Of a DNA stretch of 64,000 bases, positions 11,246 to 24,500 are shown piece after piece (position 1 is the stretch's first letter; each line of letters begins with the position of its first letter). Origin of the DNA: Branchipolynoe longqiensis (lineage: Eukaryota; Annelida; Polychaeta; Phyllodocida; Polynoidae); the NCBI GenBank assembly GCA_030323885.1, contig CM059186.1, forward strand, positions 23,579,849-23,643,848, written 5' to 3'. The notes under the pieces are model-generated. The model made no database searches. It had not been told where the DNA came from and saw only the letters and a list, made by a program, of their open reading frames with translations. Position numbers and translations under genes: made by a program.

Positions 11246-12140
11246 AATTTGTCTCCTTTGACCACAAATATATGATTGTGATCTTTCGAATTTAATGAGT
11301 GTCTATTGGCACATAATTGATTGTCTGCTTTTACATGTAAAAGCAATGGTTTGAACAAAAAACAAACATTTCTGACTGTGAATATGGCCTATGCTGCCTA
11401 CATGGCGCAAAGCAACCACCAATCAATCAATCAGTTTTACTCTCCCTTCTCTCATCCATTTTCAAAACAACAGCTGCCAGATAGTCCCAGCCTTCCCCCC
11501 CCCCCCCCCCCCCCCCCCCCCCAACTTCTGGTGAAGTGAGTCCACTACTCTACCCACACATATTTGGTTCTATAAACATAAAAACTAAACAAGGTTGTGC
11601 TTGGAGAGCATTTGTGGATGTAACTGGCATGTCCCCTGCTTGTCCTGTCGACCTCCAGAGTGAATATATCTGCTACTGTTGCAGGTGCAAGTTTCTTTTA
11701 TAGGACCATGAGTAGTAATATCATTTTGGGGTCGTTAAACAAACAAACAAGCTGAACTTGCACAAATAAAACGGAATACAGATTAAATAACGTTTTGGGG
11801 GCTCGTTAAACAAAACAAGCTGAACCTGCACAAATAAAACGGAATGCAGATTGAATAAGATATTACACAGGCGAATACGTTTTGTACTAGGTTTATTTAC
11901 AAGGCTGAAGTAGATATACAATGTTCACAGCCCAAGTCGACAAGGACCAGCACAGCCAGCTTCCAGTGGCTCTTCATTTTGCATGAGACACACACAACCC
12001 TCTCGACAGTATCAATGAGGTTCAGCCTCACACGTGGTTTTATCCCCATCTGCTCGACACGGCGAGTGGGTTTTGATGGTGATGGAGCGACTCGCACTCT
12101 CCTCACCAGCCTCTTGAAACAACCCTTCCACTGAAGTAGA
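11246..12140. other. No gene seen; short repeats
   Basis: It holds the SINE-type end CAACCACCAATCAATCAATC near 11415, a pure C-run at 11496-11522, and two tandem copies of a roughly 70-bp unit at 11733-11875 (AAGCTGAACTTGCACAAATA / AAGCTGAACCTGCACAAATA). No coding frame is credible. Confidence 0.55.
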
Positions 12141-12142
12141 CA

Positions 12143-12690
12143 CTGTCGCAGTTTCAGTTCTCAACCAGTTGCAGTTCTCAAAATCTAGCAGAATCTTCTG
12201 CGCATTGTCAATGGTCATGAGCAATCTTCATACAGAAAAAGTGAAATATCTCTAAAACCAAATCACCTAGAAACAAATCGCTTGGTACACATATAGAAAA
12301 CATGTTTACCAACAAGATTATATTAAATTGATATGGTTAGGGTTCTGGATTTCTATTAATTTTGAATAATGTTTTGCACTGTGCGTACCGGCAAACTCAA
12401 GGCATTGTCAATGGTCGTGAGCAATCTTCATACAGAAAAAGTGAAATATCTCTAAAACCACACCACCTAGAAACAAATCGATTGGTACACATATAGAAAA
12501 CATGTTTACCGAAAAGATTATATTAAATTTATAAGGTTAGTGACACTGACACTATAGTGACAGTATGAGGCAGCGATTTGCAGTGATTTGAATCGGAATG
12601 ATGTTGACACATGCGCACACGATGCTTTGACACATGCGCAGAAGCGATGTTGAGAACTGCAACTGCTTGAGAACTGAAACCGCGACGACA
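12143..12690. mobile_element. Inverted-repeat element (about 545 bp) with internal duplicated unit
   Basis: Ends are inverted: GTCGCAGTTTCAGTTCTCAA at the left pairs with TTGAGAACTGAAACCGCGAC at the right, with a second pair CAGTTGCAGTTCTCAA / TTGAGAACTGCAACTG inside. The interior has two direct copies of a unit starting GGCATTGTCAATGGTC (near 12204 and 12403). The same unit is used at 51133-52190. No coding frame. Confidence 0.7.
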
Positions 12691-13147
12691 CATTACCCAA
12701 CCCCATGCTATTTCTAAATTTTATTTTGTCAGATAGCTCAAGAATTGTGTGTATGTATGTAATTTGTATATGTATTATGCATACATGTGTGTATATTGGT
12801 TGGTTGTTTGAGTTTTACGTCCTTGCAACATCTAAGGTCATATCAGGACGGGTACCGATTTGTGACAGGGCGCAGTCACTGTACAGTAAAACCTCTAACC
12901 GACCACCTCCACAGATGGACTACTCCCCTATATCTATCATTTTATTTGGGTCCCAAACGATCGCCCATTGTAATGATTCAAGATAAACATTATCAATGTG
13001 AATAATCGATCCTTAAAGGGACAACCGCCGTGGCAATAGTCCATGTAGGTAAGGTATGTGTGAACAATTTACTGAATACAATGTCATTTACTGAATACAA
13101 TGTCCTTAATACATAGAAGGGTGTAGAAAATAATATTGGCTGACTAG
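12691..13147. other. SINE tail fragment in otherwise featureless DNA
   Basis: At 12795-12895 the blocks TTGGTTGGTTGTTTGAGTTT, CATCTAAGGTCATATCAGGA and GGGTACCGATTTGTGACAGG are a reversed SINE tail. The remainder shows nothing recognisable. Confidence 0.6.
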
Positions 13148-13475
13148 ACCAGACGGGATGGCCGAATGAGTTAGAGCGTCCATCTCCCATGCTGGTAGAT
13201 CGTGGGTTCGAACCCTGGTCGAGTCAAACCAATGACTTAAAAATTGATACTTGTTGCTTCCTAGCCAGGCGCTCGGCATTATTAGGACAGGGCAAGGACT
13301 GGTGTGCTCAGTGTCAGGATGATGTGACTGAGTGGGATATCAGGTCATGGTGCCAGCGGCCTGGTTTCCCAGTGGGACAGCACTATAATGTCACCATGAG
13401 TGCGCACTACACAAGTCGGTACCTGTCCTGATATGACCTTAGATGTTGCTAGGACGTCAAACAAACAAATCGGTT
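13148..13475 (+). repeat. tRNA-derived SINE, full-length copy
   Basis: The tRNA-like head has an A-box-like GATGGCCGAATGAGTTAGAG at about 13159 and a perfect B-box GGTTCGAACCC at 13205. The core GTCAAACCAATGACTTAAAA follows, then CCTAGCCAGGCGCTCGGCAT, GTGACTGAGTGGGATATCAG, and the tail CCTGATATGACCTTAGATGT ending AGGACGTCAAAC. This is a good reference copy for the family in this window. Confidence 0.85.
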
Positions 13476-14429
13476 CCGATGAAGCGATAAGTTTCTTTTA
13501 CAATAGGTTTTTTATATTTGTTTAATATGTAAATATGTATTCTCCTTTGAGAATATTATCAACTTTGTCAACTGGGTTCTCACTTCGTATTTGACTTCAT
13601 TTCATTTGTTCAATTTTACATCAATACTTTTTTGTGTAAATTTTCATGTAAAGTGTATTTAAATGTTCAAATAAATATTGTATGTCGAAATATGGTAACT
13701 CGAATACAGCTATAAATATAATATTAGGACTTCGTACCAGTTTAGCCGTACCCTCACTATTACTCTATTCGTGTAATTACTTGCTGGGGTGCGGAGTGAA
13801 TTCCAAATATTGAGGATACCCAGAGTTGTATATAGGTAAACACATAACGTACATATAAGGAGTATAATAATATTATGCATATATAAAGTGCCGGAGTAAA
13901 TGTTAATAATAAATATATTCTCCGAGATATGTCCAATCGCTGCCCGGTGCCTGCGAGCCCAGGACTACTCGATAGTGGCGCCAGCGCCGGCTCCACCACT
14001 TGGCTGCCATATTTCACCAGTGTTGGCCCAGATTTTGAACTTTAACTGGTAAGCATCTACTGCTAGCCAAGACGAGCAATAAAGATTGTCCATCCCTTAT
14101 CAAGTACGCTTCTCTCCTTGTTTGTATGTAGGCAAATTTATAGATTTTCTTTTAACAGAATCAATACATACATTTCTATAATAAAAAGGAAAATCGAGTT
14201 ACAAAGATAATATTCTGACCTCTAGTTAAGCTCTAAATAATACGATCTTAGGATGGTGATATTTCTTCTTAATTTATTTGAAATGGGTTAAAACCCTTAA
14301 AAATTTAATTAATAAAAAAAAACACTAATAATTTCGGAATTCCTGATGCCTTGGTGGTTGTGAGGTAACAATCCAAGTTCTGAATAGCCAATGCTAATCT
14401 GCTGCTGCGCCATACTGAACCAGTGTTAT
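13476..14429. other. No gene seen
   Basis: AT-rich DNA. A short GC-richer island at 13925-14090 (TGCCCGGTGCCTGCGAGCCC, CCAGCGCCGGCTCCACCACT, then AGCAATAAAG near 14085) stands out but carries no recognisable protein or RNA. It may be a fragment of an unknown repeat or transcript end. Confidence 0.4.
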
Positions 14430-15193
14430 GGGTCGTTCTCAGAAACTGTGTACCACATATTTGGTTTCCATGTTACAATGTTGATGATTTTGCCTCTTTT
14501 TTTTTAAAGGGTCAGTAAGTCAAATAGTTATTGTTGACATTGTGTATTAAGCATGTTAGTAATACTACATGTATTTAATCTATCCCACAAATTTGTCTTC
14601 TATGATTTGGTGTTAAAGTGAAAATATGAAAATTTGCATATCGACACCATCCATCTACCCAAATGTTTTTTCCTACTTTTTTTCTTTTAAGACACAATCT
14701 TGTTTGCAAAACTGTAATCAATAAAAGATCATTTGAATGTGTTGTGTGTGTTAAAATCATGGATATGGATGTGTGTTAAAATGATGTTATGGATGGATGT
14801 TAGTTACACAGTTAATTTTAATGGCTTTCTCAATTTGCTTAAGATCAAAATTAAGATGTTACACAGTTAATTTCAATGGCTTTTTCAATTTGTATGAGAT
14901 CAAAAATCAAAAACTGGAAAAGAAATATTTTAAAATTCAACTCTGACATCGGGCCTATCTATACACATACACCTTCATACGAATATGAATTCCGCTATTA
15001 TTTGGAAGGTTTTCACTTTTGGTTTCCATTTTCATAAAAGTGGTACACAGCACATAAATAAACCATCATATGAATATGGATTCAGCCATTACTGGGAATG
15101 TTGCTGTTTTTTTGCTATTATTTGGAAGGTTTTCACTTTTGGTTTCCCATGACACAAAAGTGGTAGGCCTACACAAGCTTCTGAGAACGACCC
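14430..15193. mobile_element. TIR element (GGGTCGTTCTCAGAA) abutting the zinc-finger gene stop codon
   Basis: Inverted ends GGGTCGTTCTCAGAA (14431) and TTCTGAGAACGACCC (about 15179-15193) bound about 760 bp of non-coding DNA with subterminal inverted blocks (TTTGGTTTCC / ACTTTTGGTTTCC-type). The arrangement matches the copy at 24118-24892 in the opposite order. The right end lies about 10 bp from the stop codon of the zinc-finger gene, so the element probably supplies its 3' UTR. ATTAAA on the minus strand at 14822-14817 is one possible polyadenylation signal. Confidence 0.75.
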
Positions 15194-15203
15194 CTCCTGA
15201 GTG

Positions 15204-15520
15204 CTAGTAGTCGTCCAGCACATGTTTGAGCACGTCCTGGAGGATGACTATAGGCAGCAGGCGCAGTTTGTGGTCGGCCATGATGGAGGCACGGCTCGGG
15301 TAGATGTGGTTGGTTGGCCGGCGCCGCTTGGCCGGTGCTTCCAGTGGCTGCGGGGCGCGCCGCTTGTGTCCGCGCTCGCCCGGCCCCTGCGACCCTGCTG
15401 CCCGGGCCACCACTGCCGCCCGGGGCCCGGTGAGCATGTTGTAGAGGATGGAGGTGGCTGATGGTGACCCGGCGTCCTGCACCTCCTCACAGCTGTCCAA
15501 GTCCACCACCTCGTGGTCGT
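15204..15520 (-). CDS. Zinc-finger gene, exon 8 with stop
   Basis: Begins DDHEVVDLDSCEEVQDAG after the acceptor CTGCAG. It contains the basic signal GHKRRAPQPLEAPAKRRRP and ends LQDVLKHVLDDY followed by TAG at 15206-15204. The exon is GC-rich compared with its flanks, as are other coding exons here. Confidence 0.88.
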
Positions 15521-18500
15521 CTGCAGCGAGTTAAATAAGATGGGTGTGGGTTTTTTTGTTTTTAAATTATCTTTTTAGTTTTTTTAGTTGTTGTTTTTTT
15601 GTTTAAAAAAAGTATATTTACACAATGCAGGGTCCGTACGTACACATGTAAAGAGGCTTTTCAAGACGTTTTTTTATAGGACTTCAAGACTATTTTCATT
15701 TGGATTTGGATTCAAGGCTGTTTTTGATAAGAATTCAAGACCATTTGGATTTTATGGGTGGTGGTGGTGGGGAGGCAAATGTAGATTTCAGACTAAGTTA
15801 GATCAGTGGAGACAGCTTAATGGAATTCAAGACCAACCATTCAAGACTAATTACCAAAAAAAAAGGTTAAATTCAAGGCCTTGAAATGGATCAAATGAAT
15901 TCAAATGCTCCGTACTCCCTACAGACCTTGGTATTAGTACCAAGGTACAGGGGACAGCATTAACTATTTCTTCCTTGGAGGTTCATCATTTAACTGTTGG
16001 TGCCCTTACCACCACCCCCGCCCAGTGCTGCCACTCTGTATTTTACACACAAAAAGTATAACATCTTGTTTCTTTAAGTATCAAAACTATTTTGAAAAGT
16101 GTTTTTTTTAAAGGGTCAACTTACCCTGATTTGTAACCATTTGTTACCTTGTTAAGCTAATATGTGTTGCTTGTGAACATGCTTCACGAATGATGTATGC
16201 AGTGTTGTGAGGAGTTGTGGCTGTTGAGCCCTCAGTTTTACATAGTTCAGTGCATTGTCACTTGGTCACTGACAGCAGAGAACCCAGCAAAAGTTCCACT
16301 CAACAGAACAACACACCACTCTTGCAGAGACTAGCAAAGCATGGATCTCAATCTCATCAAATTCCCAATTCTAAATCTGCAGAGGTTTCAATTACCAAAT
16401 TGACAATTATTTGCAGAAAAAAAAGTATATATAAAAAAAACATTTACACCTGAAAAAAGTATGAAAAGCCGTTTTCCTTGAAAAAAAAGTAATACTTTCA
16501 CAATACCTTCAAAAAAGTATAAAGTGGCAGCACTGTCCTCCCCATCCCATTACTAACCTACCTCCAGTACCGTGCTTACCGATGCCCGGCTCCTCCTTCA
16601 CCTTCACCGTCAGCCCCTGCCACTGCAGCCCCTCGAGCTCCTGGTCGAGCAGCTCGAGCTGCTGCTCATCCACGTGCTCCACGAGCAGCTCCTCGCCGCC
16701 GACTGGCTCCAGCTTGATGGCCGGGTCGTTGATGAAGCTGCCCTCGGAGACCGCCTCGGGTTCCTCCGTGGCCGGGTCCAGCTGCTCCACGCCCCGCCCG
16801 CTCTTGCCAATCTCCACCCGACTCAAGCCTGTGTCGACCTGGCTGATCTCATGCCCTGTCGTCGTGGATACAAAGCCATTTCCATTATCGTCATGTCTGT
16901 TAAAGTGGCATTGCATTGCATAGTCCGATCATTTTGAGTTTCAAACATATTTCTCTGAGATAAATATATTAAATTGATTGTTATAATCTAACTTACTTTA
17001 GTTTGAAGTAATTTTCATTTTAAATGGCTAACTTTTGAGATATTTGAAGAAGAAACATGACAAATTAATTTTGGCAAGCATGCCAAAAACTAATGCCATA
17101 GGTTTCGGCAGCAATAGGTTGTACAATTATGTTGACCCAGTATTCCCTTCTATGTGTGCATAAGTATCTAAGTTAGATTTGTAGAATTAAAGTTAGATAA
17201 TTATTTTGGTCTTGAAATGTTGATGCTTCATCGGACTATGCAGCCAGCTTTAAGTAGAAGTAAACACTAGGTTTGTTTAAAAAAAGTCTAAAACTGATCA
17301 CAATATAGTTCATTGTTCATACACCTGTAATCAATTTAGAAAAATATGAAATATTCAAGTAGGGGACTATTTCTTTTTTTTAAATTTCATCATCAACATC
17401 ACCATCCATCGTTTCTGTTAAACAAAAAGTAAGCTTAATATATGTACTGTAAAAGAATATACTCGCATGGTTACAATTGTGAGATAACCAAATGGTTTTA
17501 AGAGCTCATGTATTCAGAAGTGTATTGTTTTTCATGTTTATATAAACAATATGGAGTGTTATGATTGTAAACCGACACCTCATCCTCCTCATAGTAAACA
17601 TGAAGTAAAATTCCCACCACAAATTACAAACAAAAAAATGTCATGGCAGCGTTACAGTGAATGTTATGCATTGCACACCAGGCATTCTTAATGGGTGACC
17701 AGGTGCAGTGGCCGAATCGGTAGAGTGCGGGCCTCGCGTGCGGGAGATTGGGAGTTCGGTTATCGATCGAGTCAAATCAATGACTTATAAAATTGATAAT
17801 TGTCACTTCCTAGCCTGGGCCCGTATGCATGACGCGTGTTAGCTAGCCAAAACTGGTTTTGGTGGGGATTTGTAGGTTAGCGACGAAAACTCAGTACGCA
17901 AGGAGCGGTGTTAGCGCAAACACACCAAGTGTAAGCAAACACCGCGTCATGCATACGGGCCCTGGTGCTCACCATTAATAGGATAGGGCAAGGACTGGTT
18001 AGCTCAGTGTCAAGATAATGTGACTGAGTGGGATGTCGACTCATGGTGCTGGCAGCCTGATTTCCCAGTGGGGCAGCTCTATAAAGTCACCATGAGTGTA
18101 CACCGTTACAATTCAAAACCCATCCTGATATTACCTTAGATGTTGCCAGGGCATAAAACTCCCAACAAACAACCAACCATCCACCCGGTGTTTATTTTAT
18201 GTCCTAGAAACATCTAGTCATATCAGGATGGGTACCGACTTGTGTCAGTGCGCACTCCTCGCGACTTTATAGTACTGTCCCACTGGAGAATCAGGCCTCC
18301 TACACCATGACCCGATATCCCACTCAGTCACATTATCCTGACACTTCAAATTATTACTTATCCATCGGCTTCACCAAAAATAATTACTAAAATTTTAAAA
18401 TTAAAATATATAAAAAGGCATTGTGGGAATGCTCCAATCTTATTTTTGATTAAATTGAAAACTCTTGAACATAAAAGACCTGACTAGTGGGACAGCCCAA

Positions 18501-21500
18501 GTGATAGCGCAACCATGTTAATCAAGCCTTAGCTTGCTCGGTTGAGTTTTACGTCCTGGCAACATCTAAGGACGTGTACCGACTTGTGACAGGGCGCACT
18601 CATGGCAACTTTATAGTGCTGTCTCACTGGGAAATCAGGCCACCAGCACAATGATCTGATATCCCACTCGGTCACATTATCTTGGCACTGAGCTAACCAG
18701 TCCTTACCCTATCCTATTACTGCTGAGCACCAGGCAAGGAAGCAACAAGTATCAATTATACAAGTCATTGGTTTGACTCGACCGGGACCCAAACTCCCAT
18801 CTCCCACACGCGAGGCTCACGCTCTACTGATTCGGCCACTGTGCCCGGTCCCTGTTAATCAAGCCTTAGTTTGCTCGGTGTTGAAGTTTCGACGTGCACA
18901 TAGAGCACTGGTGGCTCTGAGTTTTAAATGCAGCCTGCAAAGACTCACCATTAGGAAACACTCGTACAAAGTGCTTTTTGCTTTCCTCACCAAGCGCTGT
19001 CACCAGGGTTGTGTTGGTCCGAACCTTCTTCTGACTCTTGTTGTGCAGATTTGAGATGTGGATTTTGACCTAGATGAATGGGTTTAATACTTAGCACAAA
19101 GACAATACAGTATATATTTGACGTTTCATAGTATTGTTACAATTATATATAATCAATCAAGACCTTCTCTGTGGACCCATTTCCAGTTTGACTATTTTCC
19201 GTTCCAACCAGTGGTCCACAACTGGTTCATCAAAGGCTATGGAATGTGCTGTCCTGTCTGTGGGAAAGTGCATTTAAAAGACCACTTGCTGCTTATTGGA
19301 AACAGTAGCCTATGTGGTGGTAGCAGGTTTCCTCCAAAGAAATATGTCCGAATGACCCCATGTTTGACATTCAATAGCCGATGATACAAAAATCAATGTG
19401 CTCTAGAAGCGTTGATAAATAAAACAAGCTTTACTCTTTTTTTGTGTGTGTAGGCCCCTATGTATGTTGCATGTTTATTTCTACAGTATCAACAGCACCA
19501 TCAGAGCAGCAATTAGTTAGAAAAATAGCCGCAGATGGCGCCATTGTGCATAGGCCTACTCTGGCTGCAGACATAAGCTATGTTGCAGTTTAGCATACAA
19601 TACAATTACAGCAAATTCACATAAACAAAATGAACAACACAAAGTTATCTTAGCCGCTATTTATATTAGCATAATACATTATACAACACATATATTTTCA
19701 AAGTTATACGCTACCTTTGTCTTCTCGACATTCGAGTAGCCGCAGAAGGGACATGAGTGAGGGTGGATGCGGAGGTGCATATACTTGACATGTCGGGCCA
19801 TACATGACCGGTCAAGACACTTGTACAGGCACAGCCGGCATCGGTAGTGGTGGCTTCCTGCGAACTCCCGGCTGTCTGCATCAATAACTGCGGCTGTAGT
19901 ATATAAGGTGGTTTAGTTTATTTGGCTCTTACATTGTTGTTCCCGTCCTGATATGACCTTAGATGTTACCAGGATGTAAAACTCCAACAACCAACCACTG
20001 TAGTACCATCTTAGGTTGTATCAGAACATCCACCGTTTGACAGTGTGCACTTATGATGCGATGCCTTTATAGTGCTGCCGTATAAATGAATATTACCCCC
20101 TGAGAATATTATACCAGAATACAACTGAAGGGGGGGGGGGGGGGGGGCAATCTTATACTGGTATAATGTTGCCTCCCCAGTATGATGTTGCTCCCTCAGT
20201 ATATTTCTCCGTATGGAGCCTTTTGAGTAAGCCATATAGTGTTTGTACCGAGGCGGGAAATAAAAATCCTACTTTTGTGCAACCAAAATCTTAAGTTTTC
20301 CTCGAGTACTTAAGGGGAGACATGGGTGATCGGAACATGAATTTGGGTGAAACTGGTGATTTCTGGTTTTTGGTGTACTAATTTGGTGTAAATGATATGT
20401 TTTTTGGACAGATAATTACTTGACTGGATATTTGTGTATATAATATGGGATTCTAGATGATGATACTGGACTTTACCATTTGAAAGAAACACTTTGTGAA
20501 CTTTGAAGCTCGTTTTCTCAGAACTGCTTTTCCCAGAGTTTTGCCAATTTGCCCCCTTTATAAATGTAAGTTATAATTGTAGCAGAAAGTTGAAATTTGG
20601 GAGTCTTATGTAAAAGTCGCTGCTGAGTGCAATAAGATGGTTAAAAATACTGTATCTTTCATAGTTCAAGAGCTAGGGATGGAGACACAAAAATTGACCA
20701 TTGAATTTTTTTTCTCCTCTGGTTCGTCATGTAGGGACATGTTGGTAATGACATATAAATTCACAAACCACCTTCTTGCACTGGACCAGTTGTTCATATA
20801 AAAACTTGATTCAGGCAAATCTAGGCACATTCAGTATACTTCCTGGAGGGGGTAAAATTTTGATTTTGTGTGTGTGCAAGATCCTTCATCATATGACCCC
20901 TACTCAAGATAGAGCTTTGAAACTCTGCAGATATGCTTCTCTTGATACAAAGAATGTGTGCTCCAATTTTCAAAGCTCTATCTTTAATAGTATTTGAGAT
21001 ATGGAAATCACCCATGTCTCCCCTTAAAGCTGCATAGTCCGATGAAGCATCAAATTTTCAAAATCAAAACAATTATCTAGATTTTATTCTAAAATATCTA
21101 ACTTAGATACTGATGCACTTATTAAGTATTTGTTGCCACATAGAAGGGAACATTGGATCGATTTAATAGAAGCTGTTACTGCAGAAGCCTAAGGTATCAG
21201 AGCTTTGGCGTGCTTGCCAAAATTATTTTCACGTTTGATTTTCACAAATCTCAAAAGGTAGCCATTTCAATTAAAAGTTACTTCAAACTAAACTAAGGTA
21301 GATTATAATGATCAATTTAATATATTTATCTAAAAAAAAATGTCAGAAACTCAAAACCATCGGACTATGCAACTTTAAATATGAAAAAAAACCTAATTAA
21401 CAATGTATAACAACTGATTTCATTAGCATTCCAAAGAATTTATGACATTCAAGTTAAGTTTGGAACAAGAAATGTAAGCAGAATCTGACGGATTTGTCCA

Positions 21501-24500
21501 AAAATAATGCAAAATTATCGAAAATGTGACTTAATCCTACAAATATCTGAATATCTGATGAAAGTCGGATAATCCGACTCTGTACAAACACTGCATATAA
21601 CATGTAAGCCACCCTTCCCATACCTGTAACGCCAGATATGAACTAATAATAGCAATAGGATACATTTACACGGGCAGCACTATAAAGCCATGAGTACACA
21701 CGGTCAGAACACAAGTCGCTACCGGTTCTGATATAACCTAAGATGATCTGTCTAACAGTACTAGAAAAGTCAATCTCTACCTACTGGTTTCGAGTTCAAA
21801 TAGGCCACTTTAAAAGCAGTGAGAGAATATCAAAGCTGCATAGTCCGATGAAGCATCAATTTCCAAAACCAAAACAATTATCTAGAATTAATTCTACATA
21901 CCTAACTTAGATTAGATACCGAGACACTTATTAAGCATTTGTATAGTTTAATAGAACCTGGTACTGCCAAAGCCTATTGTGTTGAAGTTTTGGAAAGCGT
22001 GCCAAAACTAATTTTACATGTTTGCACTTCAAATATCTGAACACCTAAGCATCTCAAATAAAAGTTACTTCAAACTAAAGTAAGGTAGATTGTAACAATC
22101 AATTTAACGTATTTATCTCAGAAAAATGACAGAAACTCAAACCCATCGGACTATCCAACTTTAATATTTTGTTACAATACATAGAATATCCATGGATGGT
22201 TGGTTGGTTGGTCGTTGGAGTTTTACATCCTGGCAACATCTAAGGTCATATCACGATGGGTACCGACTGTGACAGTATGCACACATAATGACTTTATAGT
22301 ACTGCCCCACTGGGAAATCAGGCGACCTGATATCCCATTCATTCACATTATCCTGACACTGAGCTAACCAGTCCATGTCCTATCCTATTAATGCCGAGCG
22401 CCAGGCTAGGAAGCGACAAGTATCGATTTTATAAGTCATTGGTTTGACTCAACCGGTAACCAAACTCTACCGACTCGGCCACTGTGTCTGGTTCCATGGG
22501 CAGATCATTAAGTAACAAATGCAGATATCTGTACTGGTACCTGGCCGGTGGCTTGGTTCCATGCTTGTAACTATGGCAACACCCGCATCGTCATCCTGCT
22601 CGTTAACATCCTCCAGTTCATCCGGCAGATTCGAACCCACGTTCATTTCGTTCTCAAAACGCTCTTCCCCTGCCCGCCTGAAAATAGAATTTTGACTCAA
22701 TAAAAATATGAGCTTAGACAAATTTATGTTATAATTAAGTAAGTCCTAAAATCAGGGATGAAAGTGGTATCTGTCAACAACAACAAAAAGAGAAAAAAAG
22801 GGTGAAATCTGTGGTGAGGAATCTATAAATAATAAAGAACACTAAAAACGAAATGTTGCTTCAATAATAAGTGTTCTTATCCTACTAATTACCGATGATT
22901 TTGAGTTTCTGTCATTTTTCTGAGATAAATATATTAAATTGATTGTTATGATACATTACTTTAATTTGAAGTAACTTTTATTTTAAATGGTTAACTTTTG
23001 AGATATTTGAAGTGGAAACATATCAAATTAATTTTGGCAAGCACGCCAAACAGGTTCTATTAAATTAACTCAGTATGCCCTTCCATGTGGAAACAAATGC
23101 TTACTAAGTGCATCAGTATCTAAGTTAGATACGTACAATTAAATCTAGATCATTGTTTTGGTTTTGAAAATTGGATGCAGCTTTAAAAATGATTTGTTCA
23201 AGGATGAAAGTGGTCTCCAGCAAAAAACAAGCTGAGATTATTACACCGACGACGAATTTCTGTGAAAACACGGACCCCCCCCACCCCTCATATGATTAAC
23301 ACTGTCCGAGAATCGCAGAAAAATGCCGGAAGTCAGGTTTCAACTATCCTTAATGTGCCTATATTATCGCCCATACTTTTTCCTGTTTGGGTTTTCTGTT
23401 CTAGTAACATCTCAGGTCATATAAGAACAGGATTCAAACCAACCAATTTTGTCATATACATCCAGATTCCATAGCATTTTGCTTAACATTAATCGGTAAA
23501 TATATAAAATCGCAGAAATCTGTGAAACCGGGAAGATCTTTCATCCCGGTATTTTAATCATTTTTTTCAAATGTCAAGCAGTACTCACACTATCTTCAGC
23601 CCATGCGTCTCCCACAGGACTGACAGCTCACCGTCCTCGTCGTGCGGCTCCACGTACATGTACTTGATGTGCAGTTTGCGCACACGCTTCGCCATGCGCG
23701 CCAGTAGCAAAGACTGCTTCTTGATGACCGACTCAGTTCCATGGGTCTCAATAGCATGGTTCACCGCCTGAAGGGTAGTTCAGTGGCAGCGGTGAGGTTT
23801 AACAGATATGTTAGGAGAGAATACACTAGGATATGACAGGATATGTTTCTTTGTTGGGGTTTTACATCCCAGGAACATCAAGTTTGTTGTTTTAAGTCCT
23901 AGCAACATGAAAGGTCATATCAAGACGGGTACTGACTTGTGAGTGCACACTCATAGCAAGTTTATAGTGATATCCCACTGGGAGACCAGGCGACCGGTGC
24001 CATGACCCGATCATGTCACATTATCTTGCAGCCACATTATCCTGATACTGTGTTAACCAGTCCATGTCCTATTCTATTAAGGCTGAGCGCCAAAAGTATC
24101 AATTTTATATGTCATGCTCAGCTAGGAATAGGCCCTACCACATATTTGGTGTCCATGTTGCGATGGACATAATTCATTATTTTTTTTTTAATCACAAGTC
24201 AAATAATTATTGCCTCTGTGTAGTAAGTATTCTGCATGGAAAGACTGCGCTCTACCGATTAGGCCACTGTATCTAGTCAAGCAGCATATAAGATTATATC
24301 AGGACGGGTACCGACTTGTACTTGTAACAGCGTGCATCCATTGTGACTTAATAGTGCTGCCCCATTGATAGACCGTGCCGCCAGCATCGTGACACTGCAT
24401 TTCACACCCATAGTATCGTGATACTGAGCTAACCGTGCCTTATTTCTATTGTTGCCAAATGCCATGGAAGGTAGAGCTCTTACCAATTTCGCCATCATAT

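Noticed and set aside
16572..16937. Plus-strand open frames of 113-121 codons
   Set aside because: They are antisense to exon 7 of the zinc-finger gene, and their Ser/Cys- or Leu-rich composition is a by-product of GC-rich coding.
19118..19384. 88-codon frame with CCPVCGKVH resembling a zinc finger
   Set aside because: The stretch matches a widespread mollusc SINE body (CTGTCCTGTCTGTGGGAAAG), and the cysteines are coincidental.
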